In this document: one piece after another, positions 57,125 to 64,000 of the stretch
Numbering within the stretch: the stretch's first letter is position 1
Layout of the letters: every line of letters begins with the position of its first letter
Notes under the pieces: generated by a model
What the model saw: only the letters and a program-made list of their open reading frames with translations
What the model was told of the DNA's origin: nothing
The model's database searches: none
Source of the DNA: Methanobrevibacter sp. UBA412
Lineage (GTDB): Archaea; Methanobacteriota; Methanobacteria; Methanobacteriales; Methanobacteriaceae
Reading direction: 5' to 3'
Length of the DNA stretch: 64,000 nucleotides
NCBI GenBank assembly: GCA_002495685.1
Contig: DAGJ01000004.1
Coordinates: forward strand, 62,001 to 126,000
Position numbers and translations under genes: made by a program

Positions 57125-58180
57125 ATGGAAGATGAAAACAATTTTAATATAAATGAAATTTCACAAGAATTAGAAAACCAAAATGATGAAGAAAAATATC
57201 AATATTCAGAAGAATCTCATGATTATGAAAAAAACATTTTAGATGTTAAAATTATTGTAAAAGATTTAGATGCTGCTGAAATTTTAATTAAAGCAGTAAA
57301 TAATATGCACTTAATAGACAATTATAATATGTCTGTATCTTCAATAATACCAACCAAAGATATAAATTCAGTAAAAGAATCCATAATAGGTGCAGATTTA
57401 ATATTAATCTCAATCGATTTAACATCTGAAGGAAAAGAACAATTCATTAATCAATACAAAGAATTAAAAACAAATTATAATTATGTGGAATATTTAATAT
57501 TCTCAAATGCTAATGGAAATGAATTTATAGAACCCTCAAAAGTAGAACATGAAATTCATAATAGTATAATTAGAGCATCCCTAACTTCTATACTGAATAG
57601 AGAAGACATTAGTGAAATTCAAAAAGAATTATATGATTTAAAAATAGATTATGGAAAATTAATTAAAACTAATGAACAATTAAATTTAGAGAATGCTAAT
57701 GCAATAAATTATTCAAAAGAATTAACTGATAATAATCAAAGTTTAAAAGAAGAAATACAAAGCTTAGAAAATACATTAGATGATATTAAATCTGAGTACA
57801 GTAATTTCAAATCAAAATTTGCAAATATATACACAAAAGATTTATTAGAAGTATTCAACCTTAAAGAATTATGGCAAGAATCATTTGATGAAATATTAAC
57901 AAAAGAAGATAAAGTAATTTATGCAACAAACAATTTTAAACCATTAAATATAATTGTAGGTCAAGGTTTTATAGTTGCAAAAACTAAAGATGAAGCAATT
58001 GATTGGTTAAAAATAATTAGAACAACCTTAATATTTTTAGAAAATAATGAAAATTTACAAAACGATTTAAATCATAATATGGATACTAAAAATCAAAATA
58101 TTGATAATTCAATCAGTGATGGAAATGAAAATAATAATGATGAATATGATATGTCAAATTTTCAAAACCTTTGGGATTAA
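57125..58180 (+). CDS. Acidic coiled-coil protein, function unknown
   Basis: A 351-residue protein not recognised. It has an acidic low-complexity start (about 1-40), a possible alpha/beta domain (LDVKIIVKDLDAAEILIKAV to about 160), a long coiled coil (about 165-245: KELYDLKIDYGKLIKT and onward) and a short C-terminal domain (about 245-315). An Asn/Asp-rich tail closes it. No signal peptide or membrane segment is present, so it is cytoplasmic. It follows galE by 20 bases, and purF comes 93 bases later. It may be a structural or scaffold protein. Confidence 0.6.
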   Translation: MEDENNFNINEISQELENQNDEEKYQYSEESHDYEKNILDVKIIVKDLDAAEILIKAVNNMHLIDNYNMSVSSIIPTKDINSVKESIIGADLILISIDLTSEGKEQFINQYKELKTNYNYVEYLIFSNANGNEFIEPSKVEHEIHNSIIRASLTSILNREDISEIQKELYDLKIDYGKLIKTNEQLNLENANAINYSKELTDNNQSLKEEIQSLENTLDDIKSEYSNFKSKFANIYTKDLLEVFNLKELWQESFDEILTKEDKVIYATNNFKPLNIIVGQGFIVAKTKDEAIDWLKIIRTTLIFLENNENLQNDLNHNMDTKNQNIDNSISDGNENNNDEYDMSNFQNLWD

Positions 58181-58273
58181 GAAATAAATAAAATATTATA
58201 TATTATGAATAACTAAAGATTTAATTAATTATAAATATTTTTTAATTTTTTTTATAACTACGGAGACTATAAA

Positions 58274-59683
58274 TTGCGAGATAAATGTGGGATTATGGGG
58301 ATACACTCAACAAATAAAGACTTTGATGTATCTTCATTAATTTATTATGGATTATATGCTTTACAACATAGAGGTCAAGAATCAGCAGGAATAGCTACTT
58401 TTAATCATGATTCTGGCTTAAATTATTACTGTGGAATGGGTTTATTAACTGATGTTTTTAAAGATGATCAAATCAAAAATTTAGTTGGAAATGTTGGTAT
58501 TGGACATGTACGTTACTCAACAACAGGTAAATCAAAACTTGAAAACTCACAACCATTTGTAACAGACTTTGATGATGGATTCATTTCAATAGCTCATAAT
58601 GGAGATATAGTTAATTCAGCTAGATTGAGAAAAGAATTAATCCAAGATGGTTATGAATTCCAATCAGATACTGATTCTGAAGTATTATGTTATCTTATTA
58701 AAAGAGAACATGAAAAAAATGATAACATTATAGAAGTATTAGAAACTATTTCAAAAGATATTGTAGGATCTTACTCATTAACAATACTTATAAACAATGA
58801 CTTATATATAATTCGAGATCCAAGAGCAATAAAACCATTAGTTCTTGGTAAAAAAGATAATGTATATATAGCAGCTTCTGAAACTGTTGCATTAGATGTT
58901 ATTAATGCAGAGTATATACGTGATTTAGAACCTGGTGAAATAGTATACTTTGATGGTGATGAAGTTAAAAGTCATATTTTAAAAATAGCAGGAAAATTCC
59001 CACTTGCAAGATGTATGTTTGAATATGTTTATTTTGCAAGACCTGATAGTATTATAGATGGTAAAACAGTTTATGAGGTTCGTAAAAAGATAGGTGAAAA
59101 ACTTTATGAAGAATATCCTATTGATGATGCAGATGTTGTAATGCCAGTACCTGATTCATCTATACCTGCGGCTATTGGATATTCACGGGCTTCTGGAATA
59201 CCTTATGCTGAAGGTTTAATTAAAAATCGTTATGTTGGACGAACATTTATCATGCCAACTCAAGAAGAACGAGAAATGGCAGTTAAATTAAAAGTAAACC
59301 CCTTAGCTTCAGAATTAAAAGATAAAAAAATAGTTTTAATTGATGATAGTATAGTTAGAGGAACAACTTCAGAATCATTAATTGATGTGTTAAAAGCTTC
59401 TGGGGCAAAAGAAGTTCATTTAATGATAGGTTGCCCGCCAGTTATAAGTCCTTGTTATTATGGTGTAGCAATGGCTACAAAAAAGGAATTAATTGCTGCA
59501 AATTTTTCTGTTGAAGAAATCCGACAAAAATTAGGGGCTGAAACTTTAGGATATATCACTATTGAAGATTTAATAGATGCTATAGGATTTGATAGGGAAG
59601 AATTATGCTTAGGTTGTATAACTGAAGAATATCCTACTTGTATTCCAGATACAGCTACTCCAGAATCTTATTATAAATTTTAA
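58274..59683 (+). CDS. purF: Amidophosphoribosyltransferase
   Basis: A 469-residue enzyme of the first purine step: PRPP plus glutamine gives phosphoribosylamine. The class II amidotransferase domain starts at Cys5 (MRDKCGIMG), after a four-residue propeptide. The PRPP loop is [27 protein letters not shown] and AHNGDIVN mark the glutaminase. C-terminal cysteines ([15 protein letters not shown]) may hold an iron-sulfur cluster, as in Bacillus PurF. The start is a TTG with CGGAGACT upstream. Confidence 0.95.
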   Translation: MRDKCGIMGIHSTNKDFDVSSLIYYGLYALQHRGQESAGIATFNHDSGLNYYCGMGLLTDVFKDDQIKNLVGNVGIGHVRYSTTGKSKLENSQPFVTDFDDGFISIAHNGDIVNSARLRKELIQDGYEFQSDTDSEVLCYLIKREHEKNDNIIEVLETISKDIVGSYSLTILINNDLYIIRDPRAIKPLVLGKKDNVYIAASETVALDVINAEYIRDLEPGEIVYFDGDEVKSHILKIAGKFPLARCMFEYVYFARPDSIIDGKTVYEVRKKIGEKLYEEYPIDDADVVMPVPDSSIPAAIGYSRASGIPYAEGLIKNRYVGRTFIMPTQEEREMAVKLKVNPLASELKDKKIVLIDDSIVRGTTSESLIDVLKASGAKEVHLMIGCPPVISPCYYGVAMATKKELIAANFSVEEIRQKLGAETLGYITIEDLIDAIGFDREELCLGCITEEYPTCIPDTATPESYYKF

Positions 59684-59838
59684 AATTTAAATGGAATTTT
59701 CAGATTCTATTTATTCACAATTTTTTTAAATATTTTTCTATTTAAATATTAATTTCTTTTTTCAAATAAATTTCTTTTTCAATAATTTAATATTCTTTTA
59801 TAAGTTTACAAAAAAATAATTTAAGGTAAGTATTAAAA

Positions 59839-61074
59839 ATGGTAGAATTATTAGCACCTGCAGGAAATTTCACAAGCTTATCTGCAGCATTAAAAAATGG
59901 GGCAGACTCAATTTACATTGGATTAGAAGGTGTAAATATGAGAGTAAATGCAAACAATTTCACAATTAAAGACATAAAAAAAGTTGCAGAAATTGTTAAA
60001 GAATATAATAGTAAATTATATGTTTGCACTAACATTATTATGAAAGACAAAGATATTAATTTAATGAAAAAACAATTGCCTATTATTAAAGAAGCTGGTG
60101 CTGATGGAGTAATTTTATCTGATTTAGGATTAATCCATTCTGTAGTAGAAAATGATTTAGAAGCTCATTTAAGTGTTCAAGAAAACACTACTAATTTAGA
60201 AACATTAAAAATTTTAAATGAATTAGGAGTCAAAAGGGCTATACTTTCAAGAGAACTAAATCTAAATGAAATTTCTCAATTAGCACATAAATCCCCTATA
60301 GAAACAGAGATATTTATTCATGGAGCTATGTGTATGGCTATTAGTGGTAGATGTTTTTTAAGTTATGGATTGTATAATAGAAGTGCAAACTGTGGGGATT
60401 GTCTTCAACCTTGTAGAAAAGAATGGAAATTAACTTATGAGGGAAATAATAATTTAAATGTTAAAAACACAACAGAATGTGAAGATGAATCTTTTATAAT
60501 AACACAAGCATATGATAACTCATATCACACTAATTTTTTCTCACCTAAAGATATGGCATTAATTGAACATATACCTGAAATAATGAAAACAGGTGTTGAT
60601 TCTTTTAAAATTGAAGGAAGAGCAAGATCTCCTGATTATGTTGCAACAGCTACAAAAGTTTATCGTGAAGCAATAGACTCCTATAACAGTGGAAGCTATG
60701 AATATAAACCTTTATGGGTGGAAGAATTGAATAAAGTATTTAATAGGGGATTTGACACAGGATTCTACTTTAAAATACCTTACACTCAAAGTCAAGATAA
60801 TCAATCTAAATACATTAAAAAAGATATTGGTAAAGTCGTAAATTATTATAATAAAATACATGTTGTTGAGCTAAAAATTTGGGACGATTTACATTTGGGT
60901 GATGAAATAATGATTCAAGGACCAACAACAGGTTCAATAACTCATAAAATAAGTTCAATGCAAATAAATAAAAAACCTATACAAACTGCTTATAAAGGTC
61001 AAAATGTAGCAATATTAATACCTGAAAAATTACGAGAAAGTGATTATGTATATAAATTAATTAAAAGAGAATAA
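59839..61074 (+). CDS. U32-family peptidase-like protein
   Basis: A 411-residue member of the U32 (YegQ/RlhA/TrhP) family. The start MVELLAPAGNFTSLSAALKN, the signature EIFIHGAMCMAISGRCFLSY and the Cys group ANCGDCLQPCRKEW are typical. These proteins hold an iron-sulfur cluster and, in bacteria, add hydroxyl groups to RNA rather than cut peptides. The archaeal role is unknown. The length is normal. It is 15 bases upstream of cfbC, so the two are probably co-transcribed. Confidence 0.9.
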   Translation: MVELLAPAGNFTSLSAALKNGADSIYIGLEGVNMRVNANNFTIKDIKKVAEIVKEYNSKLYVCTNIIMKDKDINLMKKQLPIIKEAGADGVILSDLGLIHSVVENDLEAHLSVQENTTNLETLKILNELGVKRAILSRELNLNEISQLAHKSPIETEIFIHGAMCMAISGRCFLSYGLYNRSANCGDCLQPCRKEWKLTYEGNNNLNVKNTTECEDESFIITQAYDNSYHTNFFSPKDMALIEHIPEIMKTGVDSFKIEGRARSPDYVATATKVYREAIDSYNSGSYEYKPLWVEELNKVFNRGFDTGFYFKIPYTQSQDNQSKYIKKDIGKVVNYYNKIHVVELKIWDDLHLGDEIMIQGPTTGSITHKISSMQINKKPIQTAYKGQNVAILIPEKLRESDYVYKLIKRE

Positions 61075-61089
61075 TTAGGAGGTTTAAGT

Positions 61090-61890
61090 TTGAAAAAACA
61101 GAAAAAAATAGCAATATATGGAAAAGGTGGAATAGGAAAATCAACAACAGTAGCTAATATATCTGCCGCATACAGTCAACAAGGAAAAAATTTAATGGTT
61201 ATTGGTTGTGATCCTAAAGCAGATACTACAAGAACATTATATGGTAAAAGAATACCTACTGTAGTTAGTACATTAAAAGATAATCATAAACCAAAAATTG
61301 ATGATTTAGTTTTCACAGGTTATAATGGGATAAAATGTGTGGAAAGTGGAGGTCCTGAACCTGGAGTTGGATGTGCTGGACGGGGCGTTATTGTTGCAAT
61401 GAAACGTTTAGAAAACGTTGGTGCATTCAATGAAGATTTAGATATTATATTTTATGATGTTCTTGGAGATGTAGTATGTGGAGGATTCTCAGTGCCTTTA
61501 CGAGAAGATTATGCTGATGAAGTTTTCATAGTATCCTCAGGTGAATACATGTCATTATATGCTGCAAATAACATTTCTCGAGGAATTAAAAAATTACATG
61601 GTAATCTTGCAGGTATAATCTGTAATTGTAGAAATATACCTAATGAAGAGAATATTGTTAAATTATTTGCTGAAAAGATAGGTACTAAGATAATTGGAAC
61701 AATCCATAGAAGTAATCTCATACAACAAAGTGAATTAGATGCTAAAACAGTTGTTGAAAAATATCCTGAATCCGAAGAAGCAGAAGAATACAATGATTTA
61801 GCTTTAAAAATATTAAATAATAATGATTATATAGTGCCTGAACCATTAAATGATGAAGAATTCGAAAACTTTTTTAAACAATTTATTTAA
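61090..61890 (+). CDS. cfbC: NifH-like reductase CfbC (coenzyme F430 synthesis)
   Basis: A 266-residue nitrogenase-iron-protein-like ATPase. The P-loop is GKGGIGKST (11-19), and the cluster ligands are Cys95 (GVGCAGRGV) and Cys130 (DVVCGGFSV). In methanogens this class delivers electrons to CfbD, reducing Ni-sirohydrochlorin a,c-diamide during F430 synthesis. It is the methanogen-specific form rather than true NifH because no nif genes adjoin. The start is TTG with AGGAGGT upstream at 61078-61084. CfbD is not in the window. Confidence 0.9.
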   Translation: MKKQKKIAIYGKGGIGKSTTVANISAAYSQQGKNLMVIGCDPKADTTRTLYGKRIPTVVSTLKDNHKPKIDDLVFTGYNGIKCVESGGPEPGVGCAGRGVIVAMKRLENVGAFNEDLDIIFYDVLGDVVCGGFSVPLREDYADEVFIVSSGEYMSLYAANNISRGIKKLHGNLAGIICNCRNIPNEENIVKLFAEKIGTKIIGTIHRSNLIQQSELDAKTVVEKYPESEEAEEYNDLALKILNNNDYIVPEPLNDEEFENFFKQFI

Positions 61891-61985
61891 TTATAAAATT
61901 TTACTTTTTTTAGAAAACTATTTTAATACTTACTAACAAAAAAATATTATAAGTATGCATAATAAATATTAGGAAAGTATAAAAC

Positions 61986-62858
61986 ATGTTAAACAAGTTA
62001 TTAGATGATGATTATGATTATAAAACATTTATTAATTATCCTCTTGTTAATAAATTAAAAAAATATTCTATTTTAATAACAATTATAACCTTAATAATTT
62101 TTTTAGCCGTGATTTTCTTAAATATTTTGTTACATTTACCAAATAAAAATTTTTTAATATTTAACACTACATTTTTTTCACTATTCTGTATTGGGTTTTT
62201 ATTAGTAGCTAATAAAGAAAATCATCATAAAAAGTATTTAAATAATTTTTCTAAACTATTTCTTGCTTTAATGATTTTAAATACAAGTATTTTTCTTTTA
62301 TCTTTATTAAATTTAATTAATTTATCTTTTTATTTTCAATTTGGTAAATTAATGTTATTATTTATTATATTAAATTATATTGGGATTATCTTCCTTTTAT
62401 ATTCATTAATCTATAAAAAATATTATGCTTTTGCACAATTTTTGGCTTTACTTTTAATTGTTGGAAGATTTGTTGCTTTTGCAATAAATTATGTAAATAT
62501 TAACCTTAATGGTATGGTTTTATTATTTACTTTATCCTCTTATTTAATAATTTCATTTTTATTCTTAGCTTATACTCCTGATAAAGGATTTATGAAACAT
62601 TTAAATCTTAAAACTAAAAACAGTGTATTTGGAAGGAATATATTTATAATAGGTAATATTTTTGTTTTAGTACTTACAGTAATCTTAATCATTAAATCTG
62701 CATGGTTTACTTTTTTATCAAATGAATTATTCTTAATATTATCTTCAGTATTATTCTTAATATTTTTAGTTTTTTATTATATTAATCATATTACTTATGC
62801 TGAGTTTAACCATATTCAATCAGAAGAAGAAGCAGAAAAAAAAACAAGTATTATTTGA
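61986..62858 (+). CDS. Membrane sensor region of a histidine kinase (5' part, ends after frameshift)
   Basis: A 290-residue frame with about eight hydrophobic helices, very rich in Leu, Ile and Phe, ending HITYAEFNHIQSEEEAEKK and then TSII before a stop. It is the membrane sensing part of a two-component kinase whose kinase part is in the next frame. The frames change at a run of nine A (62836-62844); eight or eleven A would join them into one protein of about 606 residues. It could be a phase-variable on/off switch, a fixed mutation or a base-call error. There is no recognised sensing ligand. Confidence 0.75.
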   Translation: MLNKLLDDDYDYKTFINYPLVNKLKKYSILITIITLIIFLAVIFLNILLHLPNKNFLIFNTTFFSLFCIGFLLVANKENHHKKYLNNFSKLFLALMILNTSIFLLSLLNLINLSFYFQFGKLMLLFIILNYIGIIFLLYSLIYKKYYAFAQFLALLLIVGRFVAFAINYVNINLNGMVLLFTLSSYLIISFLFLAYTPDKGFMKHLNLKTKNSVFGRNIFIIGNIFVLVLTVILIIKSAWFTFLSNELFLILSSVLFLIFLVFYYINHITYAEFNHIQSEEEAEKKTSII

Positions 62859-63804
62859 AGATATAATACAGTATACTATTGAAGGGGTCATGGTTTTAAA
62901 TGAAGAAGATCAAATTGTTTATGCAAATGATATTTACTATGAATTTAGGGGTTTTGATGAAAATATTATTGGTTTAAATTATTTCACAGAATTTGATGGG
63001 CTTGTTAAAAATCATGCTTTAGAAGTAAAAAAATCTTTGAAACCTCATTTCTTTGAATTTAGTCATAAATCTCAAAATATTGATAGAAATTTTAATGGAT
63101 GGGTAATACCTTTTATTAAAAATGATAAATTTGATGGTGTTGTTATAACAACTTTTGATATATCTGAATCTATTGAAAAACAATCAGCTCTTAAAAAAAG
63201 TATTAAAGAAAGGAATGCTCTTTTAACTGAGGTTCATCATCGTGTTAAGAATAATATGCAAATTATTATCAGTTTATTAAGTATTCAATCTCATAAAATC
63301 GATAATTTAGAAGCTAAAGAAGCTATTTTTCAGACTCAATCTCGTGTTCGTAGTATGGCTTTAGTTCATGAGAATTTATATAAAAATCTAAATTTTGAGG
63401 ATATGGATATTTTTGATTATATAAATGATTTAGTTCGTGAGATTAAAGGAAGTTATATTACTTCTAAAAAGATTACCTTTAAAATGGATTTAGTTAAGAC
63501 ATATATAAATTTAGATATTGCTATTTCTCTTGGTTTAATTATTAATGAACTTTTAACCAATAGTATTAAGTATGCTTTTGAAGGTCGTGATGAAGGAACA
63601 GTTTGGGTTAAGTTAAGTGAGAATGATGGTTTATTTACTTTAATTATTGAAGATGATGGTATTGGCATTAATAATTCTGTAAGTAAAGGTACTGGTATAG
63701 GTTCTACTTTAATTAATAGTTTGGTTGCTCAAATTGAAGGAACATATGCGATTGAAAGTAAGAATGGAACTAAAGTTTCTATAACTTTTAAAAATAAAGT
63801 TTAA
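62842..63804 (+). CDS. Sensor histidine kinase, PAS-HisKA_2-HATPase (3' part of split gene)
   Basis: About 320 residues in the frame after the A-run. A PAS domain comes first (DIIQYTIEGVMVLNEEDQ, then YANDIYYEFRGF), then a HisKA_2-type phosphorylation helix with the histidine in TEVHHRVKNNMQIIISLLS. The ATPase domain has the N box NELLTNSIKYAF, G1 DDGIGI and G2 GTGIGSTLI. The start has no ribosome site, so it depends on the upstream frame. No response regulator is adjacent. It overlaps the opposite gene at its stop. Confidence 0.85.
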   Translation, partial: KQVLFEDIIQYTIEGVMVLNEEDQIVYANDIYYEFRGFDENIIGLNYFTEFDGLVKNHALEVKKSLKPHFFEFSHKSQNIDRNFNGWVIPFIKNDKFDGVVITTFDISESIEKQSALKKSIKERNALLTEVHHRVKNNMQIIISLLSIQSHKIDNLEAKEAIFQTQSRVRSMALVHENLYKNLNFEDMDIFDYINDLVREIKGSYITSKKITFKMDLVKTYINLDIAISLGLIINELLTNSIKYAFEGRDEGTVWVKLSENDGLFTLIIEDDGIGINNSVSKGTGIGSTLINSLVAQIEGTYAIESKNGTKVSITFKNKV

Positions 63805-64000
63805 TTAATTATAATTCTATTTTTTTCATTGTAGTTTTTTTTAAAATATTTTAAGTCATGGTAATTCATATTAAGATTATTAAATGTGTTTTTAACATTT
63901 TCATTTGCATCTTCATAATTTTTAAAATAGATTAAATGACTGTTGCATTTACAATCAGAGCATCCAAATTTTGGTATTCCCGCTCCTTTTTTGCTGATTC
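63801..64000 (-). CDS. C-terminal part of an unrecognised protein (5' end outside window)
   Basis: A minus-strand frame of 66 full codons running off the right edge. The sequence contains GIPKFGCSDCKCNSHLIYF, a Cys-rich motif, and then a Lys/Asn-rich helical tail ending EKNRIIIN. Its stop overlaps the end of the kinase gene by four bases. Family and function cannot be told from this fragment. Confidence 0.5.
   Translation of the reverse strand, partial: ISKKGAGIPKFGCSDCKCNSHLIYFKNYEDANENVKNTFNNLNMNYHDLKYFKKNYNEKNRIIIN

Noticed and set aside
61090..61890. Calling the NifH-like gene a nitrogenase iron protein
   Set aside because: No nifD, nifK or other nif gene is present nearby, and the sequence is of the short methanogen type used for F430 synthesis.

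Overview
This window is a strongly AT-rich stretch of a methanogen chromosome of the order Methanobacteriales, most likely Methanosphaera or a close relative such as Methanobrevibacter. The order is supported by pseudomurein precursor genes (a MraY-like transferase and a Mur ligase), a surface protein with pseudomurein-binding-type repeats, an archaeal histone, a thermosome, the PAN proteasomal ATPase, the F430 enzyme CfbC, an FprA flavoprotein and several conserved methanogen proteins of unknown function. The genus rests only on base composition and style. No tRNA, rRNA, CRISPR array, insertion sequence or prophage was seen.

Layout. 1-2305 (minus): truncated acyl-CoA ligase and an isocitrate/isopropylmalate-type dehydrogenase. 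2488-6997: HEAT-repeat protein, then pdxT and a three-piece archaeal glutamate synthase behind a sequence matching the NrpR nitrogen operator. 7019-11342: DUF2115-type protein, winged-helix protein, NikR, a methyltransferase, a hydrogenase maturation protease and an ATP-grasp enzyme that leads into the pseudomurein genes (to 14218). 14305-21065: Ogt, NreA, two secreted or anchored proteins of unknown function, MBF1 and PAN, then a C/D box sRNA. 21312-28462: PH-domain membrane protein, a ProC-like protein paired with a serine-less alpha/beta hydrolase, FprA, AlkD-like protein and thermosome. 29227-33459: a large secreted multidomain protein with a predicted peptide-cleaving domain. 33655-38750: DtxR-type regulator, EndA, TrpS, SpoIIM-like protein, ThrC and histone. 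40047-48336: the long translation/transcription cluster (L7Ae, S28e, L24e, Ndk, aIF5B, S6e, aIF2 gamma, PIN protein, Ppa, Rpo7, Spt4, dephospho-CoA kinase, S24e, S27ae). 48517-64000: ArgH, a MacB-type exporter, PP-loop protein, hexapeptide acyltransferase, ferredoxin plus geranylgeranyl reductase, GalE, PurF, a U32 protein, CfbC and a sensor kinase.

The most striking points are as follows. (i) The large wall-targeted protein joins Ig-like repeats, a glycoside-hydrolase-like barrel, pseudomurein-binding-type repeats and a Cys-His-Asp transglutaminase-like domain, yet its reading frame has no ATG, GTG or TTG for its signal peptide. (ii) Two further genes are broken in short homopolymers: the sensor kinase at a run of nine A and the PIN-domain gene at a run of five T. 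(iii) Several palindromes sit exactly at promoters of regulator or transport genes (pdxT/glutamate synthase, nikR, the DtxR-like gene, the MacB-type exporter). (iv) The L7Ae leader is highly structured and has a k-turn-like element next to its ribosome binding site.
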